Below are positions 1 to 7,448 of a stretch of 42,264 bases of DNA, in pieces. The stretch is taken from assembly GCA_003155795.1 (NCBI GenBank), contig PMEM01000019.1:184013-226276 (forward strand). Reading direction: 5' to 3'. Both the position numbers and the translations under genes were made by a program. The notes under the pieces were generated by a model. The model searched no databases, had not been told where the DNA came from, and saw only the letters and a list, made by a program, of their open reading frames with translations. Source of the DNA: Gemmatimonadota bacterium (GTDB lineage: Bacteria > Gemmatimonadota > Gemmatimonadetes > Gemmatimonadales > Gemmatimonadaceae). Position 1 is the stretch's first letter. The number at the start of each line of letters is the position of its first letter.

Positions 1-45
1 CCTGCGGCGGGATGACTACTGGATCCCGACCTTCGGCGGGATGAC
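1..45. repeat. Palindromic GGATCCCG-type repeat, about 1.5 copies
   Basis: The window opens inside a short palindromic repeat. One complete copy lies at 19-45 and the tail of a second at 1-16, with the same 29-base period as the array at 10351-10435. The core ATCCCGACCTTCGGCGGGAT forms a hairpin with a 6-bp ATCCCG/CGGGAT stem. It lies just past the stop of the LTxxQ gene, outside coding sequence. The left boundary of the array is outside the window. Confidence 0.85.
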
Positions 46-52
46 GCGCCCC

Positions 53-418
53 TCACTCAGGAATCCCGATCTTCACCGGCATCAACCTCGCGCCGGCTCC
101 GCGTTTCGCGCGCTTTTTCCCGGTCATGTAGGAGTCGAACGTCTGCTGCTGATCCGACGTCAGGATATTTCGGACTTCCGCGAGCTCCGTGTCGTTGATT
201 TTCGCTGCGCTGTCCTTTGCCTGCTGTTGCGCCGCCTTTACGGATCCTGCGTATTTGGCGTGGATCGTCTTCACGCGGGACTGCTGTGATTCGGAAAGAC
301 CGAGCGCGGGCCACATGGCTGCCTTGGCGCGGGGGCGGTCGGTGGTGGATTGGGCATGGAGAGACGTGGTCGCGATGCCGAGGGTGGCGATTGTCAGGAG
401 TGTGCGTTGGATATTCAT
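53..418 (-). CDS. Small secreted LTxxQ (Spy/CpxP-like) protein
   Basis: A protein of about 121 residues with an N-terminal signal peptide (MNIQRTLLTIATLGIATTSLHAQ, cut after the Ala-x-Ala-like HAQ). Two LTxxQ-type motifs follow in the mature part: LSESQQSRV, and LTSDQQQTF near the C-terminus, as in Spy/CpxP periplasmic proteins that sense or buffer envelope and metal stress. The C-terminal tail is strongly basic (KKRAKRG). I chose the ATG at 418 because GGGGA lies 8 bases upstream; the frame stays open upstream but that part is not protein-like. The next gene upstream on the same strand is a paralogue, ending in a terminator. The family is fairly sure; the exact role is inference. Confidence 0.75.
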   Translation of the reverse strand: MNIQRTLLTIATLGIATTSLHAQSTTDRPRAKAAMWPALGLSESQQSRVKTIHAKYAGSVKAAQQQAKDSAAKINDTELAEVRNILTSDQQQTFDSYMTGKKRAKRGAGARLMPVKIGIPE

Positions 419-494
419 CGTATTCCCCATTGAGTGTGATGGCGGACGGACCGCTCTGGGAAATATCAGATCCGAGCGCAGCTCGAGGGTGCGC

Positions 495-535
495 AAAAAA
501 CAACGCGGGCAATCCAATGTTGACTGCCCGCGTTG
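495..535 (-). terminator. Rho-independent terminator after the second LTxxQ gene
   Basis: On the minus strand a perfect 11-bp stem (CAACGCGGGCA pairing with TGCCCGCGTTG, 525-535 and 501-511) with a 12- to 13-base loop is followed by six T residues (495-500). It sits 28 bases downstream of the stop at 564. It separates the two tandem LTxxQ genes into different transcripts. Confidence 0.85.
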
Positions 536-563
536 ATGATTGAAGGAGCTTCGCCGGAAATAA

Positions 564-1094
564 CTACCTGGCCGCTCCGCCCGACTGTTGCGGCATGGAT
601 GGCTTTGTAGTCGGGGGCTGCTTCCCTCTGACGCCGCGCGAGCCGCGCGAGCCCATTCTGGCCTTCATCCTGGCCTGTTGAGCATCGAACTTCTTCTGCT
701 GATCAGGCGTCAACACTGCACGCGTTTCCGCCATCTCCTGTTGGCGCAGCTTCATGCTCGGCGCCATATCAGCGCGCATCTTGTCACGCAACGAACGCAT
801 TGCAGCGGTGTCAGCACGAGTGCGTGCAGCCTTCATCGCGTCCATGTCTGGCTTGGACGCCGCGCGCGCCGTCTTCATCTGCGCTGCGTACCTGGTCCGT
901 ATTGCCTTGACCTTCGACTGCTGGTCAGCTGTAAGGTTCAGGTCCTTCATCATGTTCGGACGATGCCCGCGCGGACCCATTTGCGATCGGGCACCACTGC
1001 GCGTCGGTGGACTTGCGGCCGTTGTATCCTGCGCATGCAGCATGGGCGCGACCATCAGGGTCACTGCCGCTACTGCTAGGAATTGCAGCTTCAT
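564..1094 (-). CDS. Secreted LTxxQ (Spy/CpxP-like) protein, paralogue of the gene at 53-418
   Basis: About 176 residues. Signal peptide MKLQFLAVAAVTLMVAPMLHAQ, then a low-complexity stretch and two LTxxQ motifs: LTADQQSKVKAIRTRYAAQ, and LTPDQQKKFDAQQ near the end. The region between is helical and rich in Ala, Met, Arg and Lys, as expected for the all-helical Spy fold. I chose the ATG at 1094 because AAGGAG lies 11 bases upstream and the signal peptide begins there. The C-terminus is Gly/Arg/Lys/Pro-rich and probably disordered. It shares order and motifs with the neighbour at 53-418, so the pair looks like an old tandem duplication. A periplasmic chaperone or metal-sensing role is inferred from the family. 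Confidence 0.75.
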   Translation of the reverse strand: MKLQFLAVAAVTLMVAPMLHAQDTTAASPPTRSGARSQMGPRGHRPNMMKDLNLTADQQSKVKAIRTRYAAQMKTARAASKPDMDAMKAARTRADTAAMRSLRDKMRADMAPSMKLRQQEMAETRAVLTPDQQKKFDAQQARMKARMGSRGSRGVRGKQPPTTKPSMPQQSGGAAR

Positions 1095-1297
1095 GTGGAT
1101 CCATTCTCCTTTGTTGTCGCACGCAGCGATACCTGTGCGCGTGGCTAACAGATGAGACGATGCGGGCGCGCGTTTGTTAAGTAAAATCCAACATCGTTCG
1201 CGGGCTGTTACGCCGTCAAATAAGGGGAACTTTGTCGCCCTCACCGGGTAACCCTGCCCGCAGAACTTGCGGACGATCGTCCGATTCAGAGACTTCG

Positions 1298-2326
1298 TCA
1301 GTGCAGTAGCGCGACGAGCAATGCAACTGCTGCGAGCGCGAGCGCTACGCCCGCCACCATCAGCGTGGTTCGCATTGCGGCCGCCCAACGCGACTGCGCT
1401 GACTCGAATGCCGCCATTACGCGTTTCTCAGCGGTATCCTCTGGTGTAGACTCGCCATCGAACAACGATTGCCGCATGACACTCTTCGCAAGCAGCACCT
1501 CATGCATCGCTTCCTCGAAATGCGCCTGGTGAATTGCACGAGGCACTTCCGTTGACGGCTCGGATGCCGCCATGGCAGCCGCTTTCAGTACGGCATTCTT
1601 GATCTCCCCGCCGCTTGCGTCAAACAGATCTGCAAGCGCGTGGAAATTGACGTCTGCAGCGAGTGGCGTCTTGTCCGGATGAATCTGCACTCGCCAGATC
1701 TGCTCACGTTCGACAGCGCTCGGTCGCTCAAATAATACATGAGTCCGTATGCGACGTTCGAAAGCAGGATCGAAGTTCGCGGCGAGATTGGTTGCAAATA
1801 TCACCACTCCGTTGAAACTCTCCAGCTCGCGCAGCAACACATTTACCGTCGTGTTCGATTCACGTTGAATGGGCTGCAAGGTTTGCGTCGAACGACGGGC
1901 CGCGATCGCATCTGCTTCATCAAAGAAGAGCACAGCGCCCTGTTCATCAGCGACCCGAAATACCGCCGCAACGTTCTTTGGCGTTTCGCCAGCCCACATC
2001 GATTCCATTTCGGAGTACCGCACGACGAGCAGGCGACGCCCGAGCGCCTGCGCAATGGCCTCGGCGCAGATCGTTTTGCCAGTACCCGGCGGACCAGCAA
2101 AGTTGAACGCGAGACCGAGTCCGGTCGCATGACGCTCGCCCAAACCCCACTGACGGAAGATCAAGTCGTGGTTCCGAACCTGCGCGAGTGCCTGTTCCAG
2201 AGTCTGCCGAGTTTTTGGCGGCAGGATGACATCGGCGAAAGTACGCACCGGTGCAACGACATCGACGGTGCCTCGCTTGGAGGCGCCGGGAACCAGACCA
2301 AAAAACTCCAGCAGCGGTGTGGCCAC
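1298..2326 (-). CDS. AAA ATPase with C-terminal transmembrane anchor
   Basis: 342 residues. One AAA module: Walker A GPPGTGKT (about residues 78-85), Walker B VLFFDEADAI, and an arginine-finger-like FERRIRTHVLF after sensor 1 (VVIFATN). The last 25 residues are a hydrophobic helix (TLMVAGVALALAAVALLVALLH), so the ATPase is probably tail-anchored in the inner membrane and could unfold or extract membrane-associated substrates. GTG at 2326 has GGAG five bases upstream. The frame stays open and protein-like for about 30 more codons upstream, but has no ATG, GTG or TTG. The upstream neighbour is the DUF1059 mini-gene, 90 bases away. The superfamily is certain; the substrate is unknown. FtsH-like protease function is excluded because no HExxH domain follows. 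Confidence 0.88.
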   Translation of the reverse strand: MATPLLEFFGLVPGASKRGTVDVVAPVRTFADVILPPKTRQTLEQALAQVRNHDLIFRQWGLGERHATGLGLAFNFAGPPGTGKTICAEAIAQALGRRLLVVRYSEMESMWAGETPKNVAAVFRVADEQGAVLFFDEADAIAARRSTQTLQPIQRESNTTVNVLLRELESFNGVVIFATNLAANFDPAFERRIRTHVLFERPSAVEREQIWRVQIHPDKTPLAADVNFHALADLFDASGGEIKNAVLKAAAMAASEPSTEVPRAIHQAHFEEAMHEVLLAKSVMRQSLFDGESTPEDTAEKRVMAAFESAQSRWAAAMRTTLMVAGVALALAAVALLVALLH

Positions 2327-2416
2327 CGTTACTCCGCTATCAAGTGAAGCATATGGTACACCGCTGCCGATTCGTAGGGTTCCGCGCGCAATCGCACGCG
2401 ATCTGATCCAGTGGCT

Positions 2417-2590
2417 TCAGATCGTTCGGATCTTGGACTGGATTCCCTTCACAGTGTCAGCGTCGAGATTGGTCAGTCCATGCGTCGTGCGCGCATGTTC
2501 GGCGCCCTGCCTGAGTACTTCCTCCTCGGTCTCGGCGCGCACGACGGCATCGCAGTCGAACCCGACGTCCCTGCAGCGTAGCTCCTTCAT
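2417..2590 (-). CDS. DUF1059 small protein
   Basis: A 57-residue protein beginning MKELRCRDVGFDCDAVVRAETEEEVLRQ, the pattern of DUF1059 (two Cys in CRDVGFDC, then E/D-rich helix, then AEHA..HG). GGAGG stands about 10 bases before the ATG at 2590, which is why I prefer it over the longer frame that reads back through the palindromic repeat. Function of the family is not established. It lies directly upstream of the AAA ATPase on the same strand and may share its transcript. Confidence 0.82.
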   Translation of the reverse strand: MKELRCRDVGFDCDAVVRAETEEEVLRQGAEHARTTHGLTNLDADTVKGIQSKIRTI

Positions 2591-2732
2591 TCGGACGACC
2601 CTCCAGTAATGGTAGAACGAGGTAAGACCGCCTAGAACATCTGCGGATCTGGAGGACGTGTCAAGAAGTGATCCGTGCGCCTCAGGGGCAGTTACACCTG
2701 CGAGGCAACGCGGCGCAGCGTAATCGTCGTCC

Positions 2733-2808
2733 CTGGATCCCGACCTTCGGCGGGATGACAACATCTGCCAGTCCGGCGCTTATGGATCCCGGCCTTCGGC
2801 GAGATGCC
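2733..2808. repeat. Two dispersed copies of the GGATCCCG palindromic repeat
   Basis: One good copy at 2733-2759 and one diverged copy at 2782-2808 (GGATCCCGGCCTTCGGCGAG core), separated by unrelated sequence. They occupy the gap after the end of the zinc-ribbon paralogue pair and before the DUF1059 gene. The rest of the 2591-2838 gap shows no gene that I can support. Both copies can form hairpins and might attenuate transcription leaving the long minus-strand run. Confidence 0.8.
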
Positions 2809-2838
2809 GGCATTCAACGAACCTGGCAAGCGAGCGCA

Positions 2839-3894
2839 TCATCGCCGTATCCTGTCCATCCATTGGGTGACGTACGATGGCAGGAACATGTTGTCCGAGA
2901 TTCCAGCGATCTCCTCGGCTTCCTTCCAGCGCGCTTCGAGCACCGCCAGCTCGCCTTCGAGTGCGCGACGCTCATCGTCTTCGTGCGTCACCATCTCCAG
3001 AGCTAGCCGCGCTTCAATGGGAATCTTCGAGAGTTTCCCCTGAGACAGTGCGTTCCAACTGATTTTGGTGGCCATGGATGCAGCAGTATCCAGGAGTCGC
3101 GTCGCGTTGCCGGCCTCTTCCACCAGTTTGACAGCAGCCTGAACGTCCCGCTTGCTGCCACCGCTGCCGTTGACCGTGGGGAGGATCGCAGCAAGAGCGG
3201 GAAGTGCGTTGCGTGAATCCAGCAGTACTGTGTTGTGCATGGCACGTCGCGATTTGTACGCCCACCAATTGTAGGCGCCTTTTGACCGATGCTTTCTGTA
3301 TGCGAGCGAGAGTTGCCAATCGGAACCGCCGGTCTGAACAATTCTGGCCTTTGGAAGGAGTCCCCGAGTTACCGGAACGATTCCTTCGGGCGTTGGCACT
3401 CTTGCGATTACACGACGATTGCGCATCGCTGCGATCGCCTGCACCGGCATATTGATAAAGGATGCACCGCCGCCAGCGAACAGACCAAGCGCCGCATAGC
3501 CCGAAACGATTGCGCCGACCGCGACCGCGCCGCCCGCAGCGATCATGTAGTAACGCCGGCGGCGTCTGCCGAACTGATCTCCGTAACGCCACGCTGCCAT
3601 TTCCGGCCTCTGTGGGCTTCCCACGCGCACGAGCTCGAGGCCCTCGCTCACACGCGCCAGGCCTATGTGATCCGTAGACATGCGGAGCGACGTGCCGCGA
3701 AAGAGTCGCTCGCACTCCTCAATCGCCTCCCAGCGTTCTTCCAGAGGCGTGAGATTCCAGCGCTCGCACGACCGACAGATGACCCACAACCTGCCCTTCT
3801 CCTCATCGAACGCGAGGCGGCGTCCGACGGGAAAATGTTCGATTACCTCGTTCGCGCCGAGGTCGTTGTGACAGAAGAGGCAGGTTGAGTACAC
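2839..3894 (-). CDS. Zinc-ribbon membrane protein of unknown family, copy B
   Basis: 351 residues. The N-terminus has CxxC at residues 5-8 and CxxC at about 40-43 (CLFC...CRSC), a likely zinc ribbon in a block (1-112) almost identical to copy A. A Gly/Ala-rich hydrophobic stretch at about 118-145 could be one or two membrane segments. The middle (about 150-280) has diverged from copy A. The C-terminal 60 residues are again highly similar: a charged helix LEARLALEM.THE.DERRAL.GELAVLEARWKEAEEIA, likely coiled coil, ending near W345. GTG at 3894 is the start because TGTxCxxC follows in register with copy A. The 109-base gap before it carries a short remnant of the regulator's 3' end. I do not recognise the family. 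Confidence 0.72.
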   Translation of the reverse strand: MYSTCLFCHNDLGANEVIEHFPVGRRLAFDEEKGRLWVICRSCERWNLTPLEERWEAIEECERLFRGTSLRMSTDHIGLARVSEGLELVRVGSPQRPEMAAWRYGDQFGRRRRRYYMIAAGGAVAVGAIVSGYAALGLFAGGGASFINMPVQAIAAMRNRRVIARVPTPEGIVPVTRGLLPKARIVQTGGSDWQLSLAYRKHRSKGAYNWWAYKSRRAMHNTVLLDSRNALPALAAILPTVNGSGGSKRDVQAAVKLVEEAGNATRLLDTAASMATKISWNALSQGKLSKIPIEARLALEMVTHEDDERRALEGELAVLEARWKEAEEIAGISDNMFLPSYVTQWMDRIRR

Positions 3895-4003
3895 GGGCTA
3901 GTTGGGCTTGGTCATCGTGTTAAGCCGTGGCTGATGCTTCTGTTGGTACACCGTCGCAGGCAGACCGATCTGGCGCCACCGCAGACAGGTCGGCGCGCCA
4001 TTC

Positions 4004-5071
4004 TTAACGTAGCCTTTGCATCCAATCGGTGACAGACGCCGGGACGAACATGTTGTCCGAAATCGCCGCGATTTCTTCGGCTTCCTTCCAGCGCGCCTCG
4101 AGCACAGCGAGCTCACCATCGAGGGCGCGACGCTCGTCTTCCTCATGCGTCGCCATTTCGAGAGCGAGCCGGGCCTCCAGCGGCAGCGTCGATAGGCGTC
4201 CGCGCGTCTTCTTGTCCCAGCCAGGCTTTATCGCCAACGACGCGGCGGCGTTGAGCAGTTTGGTCGCGTCTCCCGCTTGCCCAACGAGCTCGACTGCAGC
4301 TTGGACCTTGCTTCTGGAGCCACCGCGGCCATTGATAACCGGAAGGAGCGCAGCCAGCGCTGCCGACGCGTCAATCGGATCGAGACGTGTGTTGCGGTTA
4401 CGTCCCAAAAAGCGGGGCGGCGACATCGACCAGCGATCCGGCGACGATTTGCCGCTTGGGACTGTGGGCCTGTGATCGATTGAGAGCTGCCATGATGATG
4501 CCGAAGAGCCGACGATCTTCACTTGGGGAACGACGGAGCGTGGTATGTCGACAACGCCGTTGGGAGTGCGCACTCGCGCAACGATATGGCGCTTGTAAGC
4601 CGCACTCCAAGCCTGGGCCGCGACCTGAAGCAGTAGTGGCCCTCCTGCAAGTCCGAGCGCGCCAAGCGCCGCGTAACCCGCGAAGCCGGCGCCACCGACC
4701 AGAACGGCGCCGCCCGCAGCCATGTAATAGCGCACGCGTCTTTTCCCGAACTGGTCTCCATACCTCCACGCTGCCATTTCGGGACGCTTCGGGTTTCCAA
4801 TTCGTACAAGCTCCAACCCCTCGTGAACGCGTGCGAGTCCGATGTGTTCCGTGGACAGACGCAACGTGGTGCTGCGAAAAAGTCGTTCACACTCCTCGAT
4901 CGCCTCCCATCGCTCTTCGAGCGGCGTGAGATTCCAGCGCTCGCACGAGCGACAGATGACCCACAACCTGCCCTTCTCCGCATCAAACGCGAGTCGGCGA
5001 CCGACCGGGAAGTGTTCAATGACCGCATTCGCGCCGAGGGCACTATGACAGAAGAGACACGCTGAGTACAA
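4004..5071 (-). CDS. Zinc-ribbon membrane protein of unknown family, copy A
   Basis: 355 residues and same layout as copy B: CxxC at 5-8, IEHFPVGRRLAFD, CxxC at 40-43, then RWNLTPLEERWEAIEECERLF and AWRYGDQFG before a Gly/Ala-rich hydrophobic segment (about 117-150). A variable hydrophilic centre follows, then a conserved charged coiled-coil-like C-terminus. It starts with TTG at 5071, three bases after the winged-helix stop, and no Shine-Dalgarno site is visible, so it probably depends on translational coupling to the regulator. Cytoplasmic zinc ribbon with a membrane anchor is inference. Paralogy with copy B is plain from sequence. No known function recognised. Confidence 0.75.
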   Translation of the reverse strand: MYSACLFCHSALGANAVIEHFPVGRRLAFDAEKGRLWVICRSCERWNLTPLEERWEAIEECERLFRSTTLRLSTEHIGLARVHEGLELVRIGNPKRPEMAAWRYGDQFGKRRVRYYMAAGGAVLVGGAGFAGYAALGALGLAGGPLLLQVAAQAWSAAYKRHIVARVRTPNGVVDIPRSVVPQVKIVGSSASSWQLSIDHRPTVPSGKSSPDRWSMSPPRFLGRNRNTRLDPIDASAALAALLPVINGRGGSRSKVQAAVELVGQAGDATKLLNAAASLAIKPGWDKKTRGRLSTLPLEARLALEMATHEEDERRALDGELAVLEARWKEAEEIAAISDNMFVPASVTDWMQRLR

Positions 5072-5074
5072 GGG

Positions 5075-5377
5075 CTAGCTCGGCTTAGCTAGTGTCCCAC
5101 GCTTCGCTTCAGCCTTGAAAAGTTTCACGATTCGTTTTGCGAGCGGGTGATTCGAGGAAATTCGGTACAGGACATTTCGTCCGTCGCCGACGCGCTCGAC
5201 TACACCTTCCTTCTCGAGGCGAATGAGCGCCTCCCGAACAGCAGGGCGACTAACGTTCGTTTCGCGCGCGATGCGCGGCGGCGCGTGCTCTCGGCCCGGC
5301 GTGAGCATACGGAGCACGCGAACAGTCGCCTGCGTGCCGAGGATCTGGTCCAGTGGATGAATCTTTGGTTTGACCAC
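5075..5377 (-). CDS. Winged helix-turn-helix regulator of the nucleotidyltransferase-linked type
   Basis: 100 residues, GTG start at 5377, two bases after the stop of the DUF4412-like gene. Helix-turn-helix PPRIARETNVSRPAVREALIRLEKEGVVERV is followed by a wing (GDGRNVLYRISSN) and a HPLAKRIVKLFKAE helix. The HPL..xI helix after the wing is typical of winged helices found N-terminal to MNT-type nucleotidyltransferases, but here the protein stops before any nucleotidyltransferase domain. It is followed three bases later by the zinc-ribbon gene, so it may regulate that locus. An ArsR- or MarR-like assignment is possible; no metal-binding Cys motif is present. Confidence 0.8.
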   Translation of the reverse strand: MVKPKIHPLDQILGTQATVRVLRMLTPGREHAPPRIARETNVSRPAVREALIRLEKEGVVERVGDGRNVLYRISSNHPLAKRIVKLFKAEAKRGTLAKPS

Positions 5378-5379
5378 GT

Positions 5380-6216
5380 CTAATGCGATAGACCAATGGT
5401 TTGCTTGGCATAATCTGCCGGGAGATCGAAGACCGACGCGTCCACGTCAGCAACGCCAAGTTGCGTAACCTCTGTAGTCAGCATGACTCTGGTCCTTTTC
5501 TCGTTGTCCACCGTAATGGTAAAGTCGGACACTGTGCGTAACGGCGCGCCTCCCTGGTACAGATTCGCGCGTGCAGCCATGTATTGCTGATCGTATGCGG
5601 GGCCGTACATTCCCATTCCAGCTGCCATTGCTGGCGCGTAGGACAGGAATGGGTTGATGAAATTCTTCAGATCAGGCGCGTAATACAGATCGTTGACTAT
5701 CGAGTCTCGCTCCGTGTTGGTTGGCGCGTTGATCGTCTTCACGTCCACAAGCCGATAGTGTGTCGTAGAATGCCCGAACAAGGTCGGCCCGGCGCCCATG
5801 GCTACGGCGTCAACATGCACGTCGGTAGCGTGTCTGTCGACAAAGCCGTCGGCGCCAGTGGTCAATTTCGTGAAATGCTGGGCCAGGAGCTGCATCGGCA
5901 TTTCCAGGTACCGCTTTGCCTTCGGAGCCACCAGGACAACACGATTCCCGCCATTGAGCACGAGGAAGTACCCGCCACGTATGCCCGCCAGCTGCCCGTT
6001 GAGCGAGTCGAAGTCGATGCGCGTCTGGTCGCCGAGCATAGATGCGTGCCCGCGCATGGTGATGCCGTCGGTCGTCTTGCCATCTGAATCAGTCACGTGA
6101 ACTTGCATGACGAACGTGTATGTAATACCCGATCCCTGAGCAGCGATGGAGGGCGGTGCGGTGGTCGCAACGAATGCAATCGACGCAGCAATGGCGAGGA
6201 ACTGGCGGCCAGTCAT
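5380..6216 (-). CDS. Secreted DUF4412-like protein
   Basis: 278 residues. Signal peptide MTGRQFLAIAASIAFVATTAPPSIAAQ, then a beta-rich protein: YTFVMQVHVTDSDGKT, MRGHASMLGDQTRIDF, GGYFLVLNGGNRVVLVAPKAKRYLEM, and a distal TVSDFTITVDNEKRTRVMLTTEV. The pattern of a lipoprotein-carrier-like sheet with 'ILV..k.ky..M' resembles DUF4412 proteins. The ATG at 6216 is preceded by GGGAGGGAG and overlaps the previous stop by 4 bases (ATGA), so translation is coupled to the amidohydrolase-like mini-gene. Periplasmic location is likely; function unknown. Confidence 0.7.
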   Translation of the reverse strand: MTGRQFLAIAASIAFVATTAPPSIAAQGSGITYTFVMQVHVTDSDGKTTDGITMRGHASMLGDQTRIDFDSLNGQLAGIRGGYFLVLNGGNRVVLVAPKAKRYLEMPMQLLAQHFTKLTTGADGFVDRHATDVHVDAVAMGAGPTLFGHSTTHYRLVDVKTINAPTNTERDSIVNDLYYAPDLKNFINPFLSYAPAMAAGMGMYGPAYDQQYMAARANLYQGGAPLRTVSDFTITVDNEKRTRVMLTTEVTQLGVADVDASVFDLPADYAKQTIGLSH

Positions 6217-6494
6217 GCTCCCTCCCGAGACGGATGAATTGTCGGGCGACCGTCGTGTGCGAGGGTCACCGTCACGCAGCTTCCCACGACCATTCCCGAA
6301 GGAAGCGTCAGGAACTGTCCACCGGCATCAATGACCCGAGTCTCTGTGCCGGCCATCTTTAGAATCTCCGCCGCCGAGCCCACAACTGCAAGCTTGCCGT
6401 CTCTGAGCCCAAGCGCGGTAGCCCATGGACGCGCTGGATCTCCTGTTTTCAGTCGAGTGTTCGTGACAATCAGCGACAGGTACTCGGCGGTCAC
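6213..6494 (-). CDS. Orphan domain resembling the N-terminus of an amidohydrolase
   Basis: 93 residues. Residues 6-55 (LIVTNTRLKTGDPARPWATALGLRDGKLAVVGSAAEIL, then ETRVIDAGGQF) read like the first beta-strands of YtcJ-type amidohydrolases, but the metal-binding barrel that should follow is missing. The C-terminal part (LPSGMVVGSCVTVTLAHDG) makes further strands. It overlaps TerC by 4 bases at its GTG start and the DUF4412-like gene by 4 bases at its stop, so it is embedded and translated, not obviously a dead remnant. It could be a stand-alone version of the amidohydrolase composite beta-sandwich. Function unknown. Confidence 0.6.
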   Translation of the reverse strand: MTAEYLSLIVTNTRLKTGDPARPWATALGLRDGKLAVVGSAAEILKMAGTETRVIDAGGQFLTLPSGMVVGSCVTVTLAHDGRPTIHPSREGA

Positions 6495-7438
6495 GCCGCT
6501 TCCCGTTTATCCACATAAATCGAGGCCGCTGCGGCTGTCCCGAGAATGACGACGATCACTCCGAGCGATGCCAGGGTCGGGAAGTCGTACCAGTGTGATG
6601 TAAGCATCTTGAGCCCGACGAATACAAGAATGAAGGCCAGCCCGATCGACAGATAGCGCAGCTTGCTCACTGCACCCGAGAGTAGAAAGTAGAGCGACCT
6701 GAGACCGAGGATTGCCGCGATGTTTGACGTGTACACGAGAAATGGCACGCGTGTGACGGCGAATACAGCGGGAATGCTGTCAACCGCGAATACGAGGTCC
6801 ATGGTTTCGATGAGAACCAGTACGACGAAAAGCGGTGTCGCCATTCTCCGCCGAACCCCCGTCTCGTCGGGTGCACGCACGAAGAAATGCTCGCCATGGT
6901 AGTCGTTGTACACCGGAACGATTCGGCGTATGAGCCTTAGAACGGGATTGGCGCCGGGATCGATATGCTTGTCCCCTCCCATGCCCATTCGGATGCCGGT
7001 GATCACCAGGAAGGCGCCAAAGACGTAGGTGATCCACTCGAAGCGATTGAACAGCGCCGCGCCCGCTGCGATCATCGCACCTCGCATTACCAGTGCGCCG
7101 AGAATGCCCCAGAACAGCACGCGATGCTGGTACTCCTCCTTGATGTCAAAGTAGGAGAAGATGAGAACGATGACGAAGATGTTGTCGATAGAGAGCGAGT
7201 ACTCAACGAGATAACCCGTGATGAACTCGACGCCTGCGAGATGCCCCTGGAAGTAGAAGACTCCGGCCGCGAAAATCAGCGCAAGCGAAACCCAGACAGC
7301 GCTACGGGCTACCGCCTCCTTTACGGAGAGCTTCCTGTTGCTGCTGAAAGCTCCAAGATCGATTGCGAGCGCCACGAGAACGGCCGCGTTGAACGCGATC
7401 CATGGCAGCAGCGGAGAATCAAGCATCTCCGCGATCAA
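6491..7438 (-). CDS. TerC/Alx family integral membrane protein
   Basis: 315 residues with about seven to nine membrane segments. Hallmarks are VEYSLSIDNIFVIVLIFSYF and ETMDLVFAVDSIPAVFAVTR, the two acidic membrane motifs (E..S.DN and E..D..FA.DSIPA) of TerC/Alx proteins, which export manganese or load it onto secreted proteins and confer tellurite resistance in some hosts. The start is TTG at 7438, or ATG at 7426; neither has a clear ribosome site. The stop overlaps the next gene's GTG start. Length matches the family. Metal transport is family knowledge; the ion here is not shown. Confidence 0.93.
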   Translation of the reverse strand: MIAEMLDSPLLPWIAFNAAVLVALAIDLGAFSSNRKLSVKEAVARSAVWVSLALIFAAGVFYFQGHLAGVEFITGYLVEYSLSIDNIFVIVLIFSYFDIKEEYQHRVLFWGILGALVMRGAMIAAGAALFNRFEWITYVFGAFLVITGIRMGMGGDKHIDPGANPVLRLIRRIVPVYNDYHGEHFFVRAPDETGVRRRMATPLFVVLVLIETMDLVFAVDSIPAVFAVTRVPFLVYTSNIAAILGLRSLYFLLSGAVSKLRYLSIGLAFILVFVGLKMLTSHWYDFPTLASLGVIVVILGTAAAASIYVDKREAA

Positions 7439-7448
7439 CGGTCAGCGC

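Noticed and set aside
2591..2838. Gene in the gap between the zinc-ribbon pair and DUF1059
   Set aside because: Open frames here read through the palindromic repeats (WIPTFGGMTT-type) and lack ribosome sites.
3898..4146. Separate small gene between the two zinc-ribbon paralogues
   Set aside because: It is an off-frame reading of copy A's end plus the 109-base gap; only its last codons match the regulator's tail, which I interpret as a duplication scar.
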